A stretch of DNA of 64,000 bases from Lasiodiplodia sp. COLG20. Its lineage: Eukaryota; Ascomycota; Dothideomycetes; Botryosphaeriales; Botryosphaeriaceae. Positions 1 to 9,786 of this stretch are shown one piece after another. The position numbers were made by a program, and so were the translations under genes. The stretch is taken from assembly GCA_009801085.1 (NCBI GenBank), contig VNWV01000030.1, forward strand, positions 1 through 64,000, read 5' to 3'. Under the pieces are notes generated by a model, which saw only the letters and a program-made list of their open reading frames with translations, was not told where the DNA came from and ran no database searches. The stretch's first letter is position 1. Each line of letters begins with the position of its first letter.

Positions 1-219
1 CTCGTTTTTCATTTTATTAACCTTCCCCACACCGACATAATTCATCCTTCACATATTTAGCCTATGACAATTTAGCACAGCCCTCACACTACAGTAAATT
101 GTGGCGGTAGTAGCTTCCCTGAGCCTTGAGACTAAGTGAAGGCGAAAGAGCCTCAAACAAAGAATGCAAATAAGACATAAGACGCTTCTCAAGTTCCCCT
201 ACTCTCAGCGAGGATCAAC

Positions 220-2505
220 TCATTCATACTTCCTCTCCCAGCGCAAACCAGCTGTAGGACGAAGCTCTTTCTGATCACTGAACGCAATCCTCCCCACATC
301 ATCTTCCGGCTTGACATCCTGAATCCGCACCCACACATCCTGCAGGTGTCTCGCTCGATCCGATGCCGAGAGCGAGCTTCCTCCCTCAGGCACGCGGGTC
401 ATAAAAGCCGAGTCCCTGGTCAACGACGACACGCCACAGAAGAGGTCCGGGGCACGCGTGAGCGCGCTGATAACGACACTCGCAATCGCGCAGACCGCCA
501 GAACAGTCGTCGAAACCAGGTACAGCGTAAGCCAGGCGGGCTGGACCTCGTATCTCGGAGGCGTGAACTCCGTCCAGGTGCCGGTCGCGTTCCCATACTG
601 CAATGCCGCGGTCGACGGCACGTCGTAAAGAGCGACGCCATCGGCCCCGAGGAAGTTGCTGGTAGTCATCGAGGCTTGGTAGTATGTGTTGAGAATGAGA
701 GCCAGACGGGCCTGGAAGATGTCCATGGGGATGTCCTGGTACTCGATAGGTGAGAACCCGGTGTCGTGGAAAGATTTTGCAGGGTTCTCTAAGAAGAGCT
801 CAAGACCGCTCGGTTGAGCGACATGGTTGGGCTGTATAGTGTCCGGAATTGCCATGAGAACGTTTCCAGCCCAGGCATATACCATATTGAAGGCACTCCA
901 GTTGGACGGTGGCATATCTGGCGTTGCTCTTATCCTCGACGCAGCACAGGAAAGAGCACCGCTGACTGAAGCTCGGGTGCATTGGACCTCAGTCTCGACG
1001 TAGATGGCGGTAACCTCGCAGTGACTCATTCTGATCTGCGTAAATGCCTCGGACATATCCCATCTCGCTCCAAATACCAAGACAGCCTTCCCAATACTAG
1101 TTTCAGGCGAGGTAGGGTGGACGGGAGGGCGGGCTTCTGTTGTCAGGAGGTCGAAAAAAATATTGGGGTATTCTCCACTATTTAGATTTTCTGTGAAGAT
1201 GGAATCGTTGGTGAATTTGTGCATCTGAAGGCTTCCTGGGTTGCGTTGAAGCCATTGCGTACCGTTGAACCAAGGGGTACACTGATTGATTCTTTAGGTT
1301 AAGGCAATGCATATATTATCAGGAGTCTCAGAAGACGTACCGACAAGGTGTGATGGGCAGTCTGCAGAGATAAACTGCTGTTGCCAATAGAGGACTGTGG
1401 AACTCCGCGGATTGTATGTCCAATCAGCGATGAATATGGGGCTACAGTAGCTGTGGATATATCTATACAATTTTTCCTTTCGCTTTCGTTGTAGCCTGGC
1501 ATGAGATGGAGGAATGGAATGCGAACGTTACCCCAAAGATCAGCCTGGGCAGACTCGGCAGCCCTCTTTTCCCCACCTAGTCTCTCAACTGCAGTCTTGA
1601 ATTCCGGACTACTTCTGTTCGGGAACAACGCTGCAACATCAGGAGCAGAGATAGCTGCATCAACTGCTCGATGTAGCATACCTCTTGATGAGGTTGAGCC
1701 AGAGGCGGACGAAAATGGCGAACCGCCAATGCACGCTTCGATCTTATCGGAGGGATAATACCTTAATGGGTAATCATGAGACTGCTTTTGGACCTTAGGC
1801 TCCACCGAGCGAAGAATTGCTTGGCCGCCAAGGGGGCTTAGGGTCCAGACGATAATGATGACAGCTGTCCAAATGCCGATGATCCTGTGGCTGAAACAGC
1901 CGCGCACAGTGCTGACCAAGCTTTGACTGGTGGCAAGAACCTCGAGGGTCTGTATGAGTTAGACACATCGTGACTTGCTACAGGAAAGATAGTACTTGCT
2001 CCAAGATTTGTCCCCCTTTCGGCATAGTATAGCGTGATTGCTTTGAGCATGGCTCCGACTACAGCAGCAAACAAGATAGGCCACAGTGTGGACGCAATCT
2101 TGACTGCCTGTATCACGGTATCGCCGATGTCATATCCAGGCTTTTGCAATTCTCCATTCAGTCTGAGAACGAAGATGCCCAAGACTATAAAAAATGTTAT
2201 TTTTAAGCATTTTGCCAACCTGGTATAGACCGTACCATAGAATACCGACGGGATCAACAGGAGGAGTATATTCGGAAGCAGGCGGAGGAGAGTGGAGGGA
2301 GAAGACTCCCGCAGAGAGCTTGCCGATGCAGGCCATTTGGTACAGTTTGAGCGCTTAGATTTCGAAAGTGTCCCTGGTATGACCAATGAACTGTTAGTTG
2401 AGACCTATATGGTATAAGACTGCTGACATACCGTTTGCCTCAGCCAGAAGTGGATCTTGAAAAGAATTTTGGGATTCTGATTGTATCCCGGAAGGCTTTA
2501 ACATC
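220..2505 (-). CDS. Fungal multi-pass membrane protein, unknown function
   Basis: Four exons can be joined: about 2505-2432, 2373-2000, 1949-1341 and 1281-220. Exons 2-4 read continuously for about 682 codons. Hydrophobic segments lie near the start of exon 2 (LLLLIPSVF and ITFFIVLGIF), in the middle (PILFAAVVGAML), at the start of exon 3 (IIGIWTAVIIIVW) and near the C terminus (LYLVSTTVLAVCAIASVVIS), followed by a charged cytoplasmic tail. The long central part is rich in N-glycosylation sequons and probably extracellular. The order resembles the large, uncharacterised family of Pezizomycotina surface proteins near DUF3176; the family assignment is inference. Intron 2 appears to be GC-AG (donor GCAAGT). 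Exon 1 holds ATGs at 2517 and 2505, but their frame meets TGA before the donor because of an extra A in a run of five; the start is therefore unsettled. Confidence 0.7.
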
Positions 2506-3415
2506 GCACGATGCATATTAGATGACAGAGTACAGAGTACACCGATCGATGCAATTCAGATAGAAAAGTTCTTAAAGAAGCCGAAGAGATTTGCGCAAGG
2601 TTGAGAAATGAGGGTTGAAAGTTCGAGAGGAAAATCTTGATTTTTAAGTGGGCTGTTAGCCAGCAAGGCTACAAAAGGGTGGGGGCGCAGTCAGTGAATG
2701 ATATGGCTGGCAAAGCTGTCGACAGATCATTTTCGTAGTTGTGTTGCACTAAGGCGCTATCACTTGCGCCATAAAGTGGGGCCGGAATGTTGTACCACGA
2801 GCCTTCTGATCTGCCTAAAAGCAGATAGAATATCAATGTGGCGAAGTATTCAAGCTAACGGTATGTATGCGTCGCGAAAACCTGTATAGCCAATGTTTAC
2901 TCCGATGTTGTTTCACAACGGCATGAGCTGCAATACCAACTTTTATGCACCGCCGGCAACTCCGACCAAGCTGACAGATACCTATGCCCTATCCGGAATT
3001 ATCCCGTCATCAACCAGCCTGCTGTGTTCCACACCACTACAAATTGGCCCCCGCTGAGATTTTTACTGCATGCTCCATATAAACTTCTTACTGGTTAGAG
3101 ATCCAGGTAGAAGCGGGATGTGATGGACAGAAAAGCTGAGAAAACCGGTGTGCAGAGTGGATATTACCCACCATCTGCCCTCTTGATAGAATTTTACAAT
3201 TACTTTGTGGAACAATAAAGTTGTAAAAAGAAAAGGCTAGGAATACGAACGGTCAAACCGTAGTAAACTAGACACTAGTCAGAATAACTAAAGCACTAAA
3301 AATGGCAAACGATGAGATTGAACAATATTCATTGGGCTATTCTGAAATTTCCAAGTGTCTATTTATACGAGCTTCCAAGGAGATATATGTTGCAAGATTA
3401 CCAAAGATATTGACC
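2506..3415. other. Intergenic, divergent-free spacer with no supported gene
   Basis: About 900 bases of AT-richer sequence between the upstream end of the membrane-protein gene and the 3' end of the HET-ankyrin gene. The only open frames are short, lack family signatures and have no plausible splice partners. I see no RNA gene or repeat here. Confidence 0.5.
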
Positions 3416-6196
3416 TCAATGCCTTCTCCTTTGCAATTCCGCAGCTTCATCGTATTTTATTCGTCTCACAATTTGCAACGTCGTCAAATGATGCCCGCCC
3501 TTGATCTTGTCACCGGCACCCTTGCTGAGCAGCAGTTCTACTAAAGACATGCTTCCCTGACGCACGGCGTAATACAAAGGGGTAAGACTTGATTTATCTT
3601 TTGCGTGGACGTTGGCATGATTGTCCAGCAGCAGAGACGCCGTTTCTTCATCTTTGTTTTCGACAGCTAGATGCAGTAGCGACATGCGATCTCTGCCTTT
3701 CGTGTTTGGACTAACGCCGCGATTGATGAAATATTCGATCATGGAGCTCTTGCCGCAGTCTACCGCGTACCACAATGGTATTTCCTTGTTCAGTCCGCAT
3801 GCTTTGTTTACGTCCGCACCATTTTCGACCAACGACTGCACCAACTGCTTATTCCCGTAGTGCACAGCCCAGTAAAGGGGCGTGAAAGTTTTTGGTTTCA
3901 CCATGTTGAGGTCGCAACGATTATCAGAGAGTAGTCGCATGATCACGGGCTCGAACATATCTTTGATTGCCATGTGCAAAGGCGTGGCGCCGTCATTGTC
4001 CATAAGGTTCGGATCAGCCTTTGTCCTGGCCTTGAAGAGTTGTTCGATAGCGGGTTCATTTCCGTCACTGGCAGCCATATGTAGAGCCGTGTCACCGTTG
4101 TTGTCCATAAGGTTCGGATCCGCTCCAGCATCTAGTAGTCGTCCGAGAAGAGGCTCGCATCCATGTCTGACTGACAGATGTACCGCCGTGATTTTCTTCT
4201 TGTCCATAAGGTTTGGGTCAATTCCACTCTCGAGAAGCTTGCCGACAATGATCTCAGAGCATGCAAATACTGCGCGGTGAAGTGCTGTCTGTCCCTTCAT
4301 GCATGAGGCATTCAAGATAGCTGTCCTGCGGGGAATGTCGCTCCCACACCTAGCAGAGAGCTCGGCAAGTAGTTCGTTGAACATCTCAGCATGCCCTCGA
4401 TCGGCTGCAAGATGTAAGGGCAGCTGCCCCAGATTATCCTGCGCCTCAATGTCGGATATTCTGAGCAATTCTCGGAATGAGGAGCGGTCGTTCCGGAAAA
4501 CTGCGTAGTGTAGTGCTGTCCTTCCTGTACCTGGCTCACGGATAGGTTGGCCCCCAGTCGGCCACAAGGCTTTGATAGTTTTATCTTTTATTTCTGGGGA
4601 AGTTTTTGCCTTTGGTACATTGGCGGAACGCCTCTCTGCATTTTCCCTCTTCTTGACGTATTCCCATGCATTCGCTTGTTGGTTCGTGGTGTACTTGCTT
4701 GCATCGCCAAGGATTCTTCCGTTAATTCGGACGTATTCCTTCTTCGGCAGCCCAGGGTGGAAGTGAAGTGCGCCAACGTATTGGAAGCAAAGCCCCTCTA
4801 CCTCCCTCCTTCGACGTTTCAACTTCACCAGCAAGGCTCTGTCAACAGTCTGAGTACCGCACTCAGTCAAAAGGACACATTTGTCTCCATCTTGCAGAGC
4901 AAGTTGAAGTTGCATTTTCAGCAGTAAATGTGTGCCAGTCCAGACACAATTTTTCTCAGTCAGGCCATTCACGGGGATTATATCCCACTTGCCGACAAGA
5001 TCCAGGCCGTCTTCGATTGTCAGGGAGGGGTCCGATCCAGAGATAGGCATACTGAACAAGTTGATTGGACACCAGCTGGATCCTTTGCAGATAGTCGCAG
5101 AATTGTGGAATAAATGTCCTGGTGACAATCTTCCTATCGCTGTCAGGATTCTTTTGTAAATATCCTGTTGAAGCACGTCTCGACTTTTCCCTTCAGGCGA
5201 TATATCGACACCGACTAAAAGCCCAGAAATAATGGCCATATCCCTCGGCCAAGACGTGCAACGCGCACCCAAAACAACCAAGAGGTCATCGAGGGTTGTT
5301 ACTCCCTTCCTGAGGCTCTTGATTAGGTCTGTCGCCCGTCTATGCGCCTCAGAAGCGTGTTCGTCTTTTGCAAGGATTTCCTCGTCAAGGTCCTTTACCA
5401 AAAATCCATGAGGGCCTCTGAACAATACCTTGACTTTTCGTGAGTTTGCCAATTCAAGTGCCGTCCAGCCGCGGCTGAACCAGGGAGACATGAGAATGGC
5501 AAAACATGCAGCTTCAGCATCAACCCATTCGGAGTTCCGTAGGAAGCAATCATGGACCAGAGTCGTTCTGGCAGCCTGATAGTTGTTCTGGATCCTGCGA
5601 ATGGCTTTGGTGCGCGCTGCTTTCTCCTTCGGGATGCTGATAGTGTCCCACCATATCCCTTCACAACCCAAAATCTCCGCAATATCGTGGAAAAGCCAGT
5701 ACAAGCATAAGTTGACACTTCCAGTAGACCAGGCTCCAGCTCCCGTCCCATCTGACCAAACGTGGGAGATTGCCATATATGGCTGATGAGCCGGGAGTAG
5801 ATTCTCTTGGTATATCACGTCGTTCGGCCCAGCGGCCCGAGAGCTGTCGAGCAGCGAACGTCGAGATGACTGAGAATTGAGCGCCCAAACGGTCGATTTA
5901 CCGTTCTTGGCAGCTTCCACAAGTTTGTCTTGATTGAAATTGATACGCCCACATCCAGTTTCACACTCGTGGCGCTGTTTGACGGCGGTGAAGTCACGTT
6001 GCGAGTATTCGCAGAGATCGATCGTGCATTGTCTGTGATCATCCGGGCATTGAATCGCCTTGGCTGCTGAAATAAGAGTTGGAAGGTTGTGTTTTGCTAC
6101 AGCCCACACCCTGTTTGGGCAAAGGTTGAAAGTAGTCGTTGCCTTATCGAACGCTTCGAGGACTTCTTTGGGCGATCCTGCAACGTTCGAGCTCAT
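3416..6196 (-). CDS. HET-like domain protein with C-terminal ankyrin repeats
   Basis: A single open frame of 926 residues. A Cys/His-bearing N-terminal segment (about 48-84) precedes a HET-like core: MAISHVWSDGT at about 141-151, IWWDTISIP at about 181-189 and FSRGWTALELA near 240. These match the three conserved blocks of HET domains (xLSYxWG, WxDxxCIxQ, RGWTxQE) in the divergent form seen in long HET-ankyrin proteins. From about 555 to the end there are roughly ten ankyrin repeats (TALHYAVF, LPLHLAADRGH, TALHRAVF, TALHMAASDGN and so on). Three neighbouring repeats share the string DPNLMD and nearly identical DNA, a sign of recent repeat duplication. HET domains trigger cell death when fungi of different genotype fuse; ankyrin repeats usually bind protein ligands. 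A role in self/non-self or xenobiotic recognition is inferred, and no partner can be named. Confidence 0.85.
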   Translation of the reverse strand: MSSNVAGSPKEVLEAFDKATTTFNLCPNRVWAVAKHNLPTLISAAKAIQCPDDHRQCTIDLCEYSQRDFTAVKQRHECETGCGRINFNQDKLVEAAKNGKSTVWALNSQSSRRSLLDSSRAAGPNDVIYQENLLPAHQPYMAISHVWSDGTGAGAWSTGSVNLCLYWLFHDIAEILGCEGIWWDTISIPKEKAARTKAIRRIQNNYQAARTTLVHDCFLRNSEWVDAEAACFAILMSPWFSRGWTALELANSRKVKVLFRGPHGFLVKDLDEEILAKDEHASEAHRRATDLIKSLRKGVTTLDDLLVVLGARCTSWPRDMAIISGLLVGVDISPEGKSRDVLQQDIYKRILTAIGRLSPGHLFHNSATICKGSSWCPINLFSMPISGSDPSLTIEDGLDLVGKWDIIPVNGLTEKNCVWTGTHLLLKMQLQLALQDGDKCVLLTECGTQTVDRALLVKLKRRRREVEGLCFQYVGALHFHPGLPKKEYVRINGRILGDASKYTTNQQANAWEYVKKRENAERRSANVPKAKTSPEIKDKTIKALWPTGGQPIREPGTGRTALHYAVFRNDRSSFRELLRISDIEAQDNLGQLPLHLAADRGHAEMFNELLAELSARCGSDIPRRTAILNASCMKGQTALHRAVFACSEIIVGKLLESGIDPNLMDKKKITAVHLSVRHGCEPLLGRLLDAGADPNLMDNNGDTALHMAASDGNEPAIEQLFKARTKADPNLMDNDGATPLHMAIKDMFEPVIMRLLSDNRCDLNMVKPKTFTPLYWAVHYGNKQLVQSLVENGADVNKACGLNKEIPLWYAVDCGKSSMIEYFINRGVSPNTKGRDRMSLLHLAVENKDEETASLLLDNHANVHAKDKSSLTPLYYAVRQGSMSLVELLLSKGAGDKIKGGHHLTTLQIVRRIKYDEAAELQRRRH

Positions 6197-7729
6197 GGTG
6201 CTGACGATGTCGTGGCTGTTTGCGGTTCGTTAGCCAACCGCTCCGCAAGGCTAGGGCCCCGCGTCTGTAAGATCGGCGTACAATTCTTCCCGAGGGATGA
6301 CTGTAATATGCTGGTGAAGCTGTGGTGTGCCCGACTTTTCGAAAAAACGAATTTGATCGTTTTCGTGACCAGACGCTGAGGGAGGTCGGAGTTGAAGATG
6401 GAGAGCGGCAGTGGAAAGGCAGCAACGGGTTTTTGTTCGAAGAGGCCATCCTGCTCAGCCTCCTTCAAATGGAGTGCATGACAAATGGTTGGCGAATGTA
6501 GTGGCCAATGAGAGAGGACCGGCGATAGCTGCATGTGGCTGTGCCGCTTCATTGGAGAGCCCAGCAGCACTGTGAGCTGTACCGAGGGCCGACAGTAAGC
6601 GAGCTTCAAACACAAAGCTTTGTATACTTGCCTCTCGCGGTCTGTGGCTAGTCTGAATTATTTCCTCCCCGTGCAGCTATGCCCTACCAGTTACCAAGCA
6701 GAGCAGACGTGAGTATATTTGCCCTATCAGATCAACTGAACGAGCCTAGGGATCCTCCATTCACGCTGGCAGTCAGATATACCACCCCTCTGTACATCAT
6801 CATTGTGCAGCGGAAACGAATCCTGGAAATCATTATAGGAGACTCTGGTTCCGCCCTGATGATATGATAGGTCAAGATTGTGAGGTTATATCACTTGTCG
6901 GCTGCTGAAGGTGTCATGAACAACTCCACCGGAGATGGACCGCCTGACGGGCTGTTACCCCAGGTTCTGCAAGCTCGTCGGGTGTACCCGCTGTGGAGAT
7001 AAGTTTCACGTGGCAAGAGACGGGCTCTCAACGCTGGAACATTTACCATCGAGCATGAAGAAACCCCAAAGGGCGTGGGTCTTTGATCGGAAGAGGCGAT
7101 GCGAACGGCCGTCTCAAGATAGAGCCTCAAACCTCAATGCTGCCCGCAGGCTGGCAAGTCCGCGCGAGAAATCTCCGACTAACCAGTGCGAAACTCAATG
7201 CTTATCGCGCAAGGATCACGCTCGAGATCAGGAAAGCCGCTGCGTTTCTCGATTTCCCCGCGCGATTGTGTTTCACATTGGCAGCAAGGGCGCGCATGCA
7301 TGCGTGGGACCATTGCGGGAAAATTTTTGGTGAGGGTCCAACAAAGCGCAATCCAGTGCCTGAGGATGGGGTGATAATGGTGCGTACCTGCGCAGGGCAC
7401 TGGGAACGGCAGGAGCCGAGCTGGCCCTACGTAGCACCAAATCAGCTGCAGCGTGGCATTTGTGGGGTGATGTGCGGGCGAGATTTCTGTGATTTCAGGA
7501 GAAAACCGCACCAAAAGTGCCGACGGCAGGGCCCTCGCGCCGAAAACATTCGATCTGGCCGATCATGCCGATCCGGGATGCCGACTGCTACTTAAGAAGC
7601 TTACGGCGCACCGACAACCAACCCTGCCGCTCTGCTCTCAACTACGGCCCTTTGCTCCAATCGCTGTCCACAGTTTTTACCAACCGGAACCCCCTCTCTA
7701 GTTCGGCTTACAGATCTTACGCAACAACA
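6197..7729. other. Long intergenic region without a supported gene
   Basis: About 1.5 kb between divergently transcribed genes. Several overlapping open frames exist on both strands around 6.1-6.6 kb and 6.9-7.6 kb, but they lack domains and conflict with each other. The final 150 bases are CT-rich and end in CAACAATGG, as expected for the 5' untranslated leader of the small gene that starts at 7730. Confidence 0.5.
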
Positions 7730-7984
7730 ATGGCCTCCTGCCCTGCCGACGACCCGATGACGGCCCGGCTCTCGTGCGCCGCGTCGGCCCTCTACGCCAA
7801 CCGCGCCGACTACTTAAAACCTGTCCTGGAACAGGGCTCTGTCCTCGTCTGGATTGCAATTTGCACTGTTATTGTCCACATCATCGTCAAGAAAGTCACG
7901 CCGCCCGAGAACGACGCCGAGAGCTGGAATGGATTCGTGCAATCAACGTACGGCGACGACCGCGACGAGGCGGGGAAGACCTAA
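7730..7984 (+). CDS. Small single-pass membrane protein, unknown
   Basis: An 84-residue frame starting at ATG in a good fungal context (CAACAATGGCC) after a pyrimidine-rich leader. The middle holds one hydrophobic helix (VLVWIAICTVIVHIIV) followed by two lysines, which suggests a tail-anchored or type II small membrane protein. I do not recognise the family. The frame ends 55 bases inside the first exon proposed for the downstream Ato-type transporter, so the two models overlap in different frames. Either one start is wrong, or this ORF is a leader or first exon of the transporter transcript that I could not splice convincingly. Confidence 0.5.
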   Translation: MASCPADDPMTARLSCAASALYANRADYLKPVLEQGSVLVWIAICTVIVHIIVKKVTPPENDAESWNGFVQSTYGDDRDEAGKT

Positions 7985-8908
7985 TCATTATCACGAATCA
8001 AACGACGACGATGACGACCACCGGAGAGAGGAGTGTTGCGCCTGGACGGGGGGAAGGCGGTTGGGCAGCCCTGTACGACTTTTTTTTCCCCCTCACGCCA
8101 GACGGAGGAGGACCGGGCTAATGACGATGTGGTAGACGGCATTCGCGCTTGGAGCATTCGCCACGACGATTACGACGCTCTCGTGCGCGTTGATGGAGTG
8201 GCGCGGGCTGTCGACGGCGAACGCGTTCGTCGGGAATTTCTTCTTCATCGCAGGCATCGGCATGGTTCTCTCGGCGCAGTGGGAGCTGGTGCGCGGCAAT
8301 TCTTACAACTATACTGTATTTAGTGCTTATGGTGATTACTACTACTCCACCAAAACTAATATCTTGAAAAATAAAGATGACTTATGCGAATTCAGGCATG
8401 TTCTACGGCGGGTTCGGTGCGATTTTGACGCCGTTGTTTGGGGTCGAGGCTGCGTTTGCGGATGATGAGGCGGGCTACAACAATGCCTTGGGGTTCTTCT
8501 GCATCCGTATGTTGCCAGTGTGTGCATTGTGAGAGGCTGGAGATCTGACGAGTTGCAAGTTTGGACCGTTTTCAACACGTTCTTCCTGCTGGGCTCTTTC
8601 ACCACGTACGTCTGCCAATCTCCGACGCCGATGTGCTTGTCTGATAAGAATGCAGGGATGTTGTGACCATCACAACCTACTCCGCCCTGGAAATCTACCT
8701 TTGTCTGCTGGGTGCCAGCTATTTCGTGGCCGCAGATGGCCGTGCAGATGCTGGTGTTGCAATCAAAAAGGCGGCGGGTTCGTTCGCCTTCATCGCCGGA
8801 ATGCTGGGATATTACAGTATGGGGAACGTCATTTGCAACGATCAGGGTCTCCCTTCGTATCTGTTTCCGATGGGAAAGGTCAACTTTGGACGGTCGAAGC
8901 GGAATTAA
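7929..8908 (+). CDS. GPR1/FUN34/YaaH (Ato) family acetate/ammonium transporter homologue
   Basis: Five exons: 7929-8072, 8136-8331, 8396-8506, 8560-8605 and 8656-8908, giving 249 residues in one frame. The first junction restores the family signature before helix 1: RRLGSP joins TAFALGAFATT, equivalent to the NPxPLGLxAFA motif of Ato proteins. Further family features follow: ALMEWRG, GIGMVLSAQWELVRGN, YGGFGAILTPLFGVEAAF, FFLLGSFTT and the C-terminal KKAAGSFAFIAGMLGYYSM. Six membrane helices are expected. Family members move acetate or other short carboxylates across the plasma membrane; substrate here is inferred. The start at 7929 gives an acidic N terminus of usual length but overlaps the small ORF upstream, so only the family and exons 2-5 are secure. 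Confidence 0.78.
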
Positions 8909-9739
8909 TCAGCGCATCTGTATCTGTCATCAGGTGGGAAATCCGATTTAATGCAGAACGCCTCTTGACTTTAGTTCTGATGCAGCTCTAACTTGTTACC
9001 GATGTTTGAAGGCCGTTCAGTTGATGGGTTGTGGTTGATTGGGGTGAGAGAAGCGGAGAAGATGAGTCAGGCGCCGCGATGTTCTGATTGGGGAAGCGCG
9101 GCGCGTCACTTCTTCTCGCACCACCTCTGTTTCTTCACCGTTCACCTTGACCATCATCACCACCATCACCGCTGCGAGCACCGCTGCGCTATGCCATTTT
9201 CCGAATCTTGCGCCTGCGAGGCGTGTGTGGCGTTCGACATGGCTCTCATCGAGTCATCTTCCGACGCGGGGTCCGAAACGCGCTGGTGCCTGGACGTTGG
9301 AGCCTGCGCGACACCGTCACCACTACTTCGAATCAAGTCGCCAGACAGTCGCGCAATGGGAGACTCATCAAGCGTTAGTTGATAGCGACGCCGCCGGAGT
9401 CTACCGCTGGAATACCTCGATGGATGGCCTAATGTCGAGCGCGACACCGCCACAATGAAGCGCGATGCAATCCTCCACTCCAGATTACCCGTAGTATCTA
9501 CATTTTACGGCACTGCGCCAGAGCTAATCATCGCCAGTAGCACTGCGAATGAGCTCCGATCAGGCTTTCGCCCCCAGATGCTACTACTCACTAAACGCGA
9601 ATGGCTGGAATTATTATTGGTGCGCCAGATCGATTGCAGACACCGCCCCCGTTCCTTCCAAATAAGGTAAAAGTAGGATGCGACGCTCGGGCCCAATGAC
9701 CTCCAACCTTCTTCCGTGACTCAGCCCGCTTTGTTTCCA
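8909..9739. other. Intergenic spacer with no gene
   Basis: About 830 bases between two plus-strand genes. It contains short CAT/CAC-rich patches near 9150 but no supported ORF, RNA gene or long repeat. The downstream end is the core promoter of the vWA gene. Confidence 0.5.
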
Positions 9740-9747
9740 TATATAAA
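9740..9747 (+). promoter_or_regulatory. TATA box of the vWA-domain gene
   Basis: TATATAAA lies 40 bases before the ATG at 9787. The short spacing implies a very short 5' leader, or a transcription start close to the ATG. Confidence 0.5.
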
Positions 9748-9786
9748 CCCGCCTAATGCATCAGCTCTTGCACATCATCAGCAACC

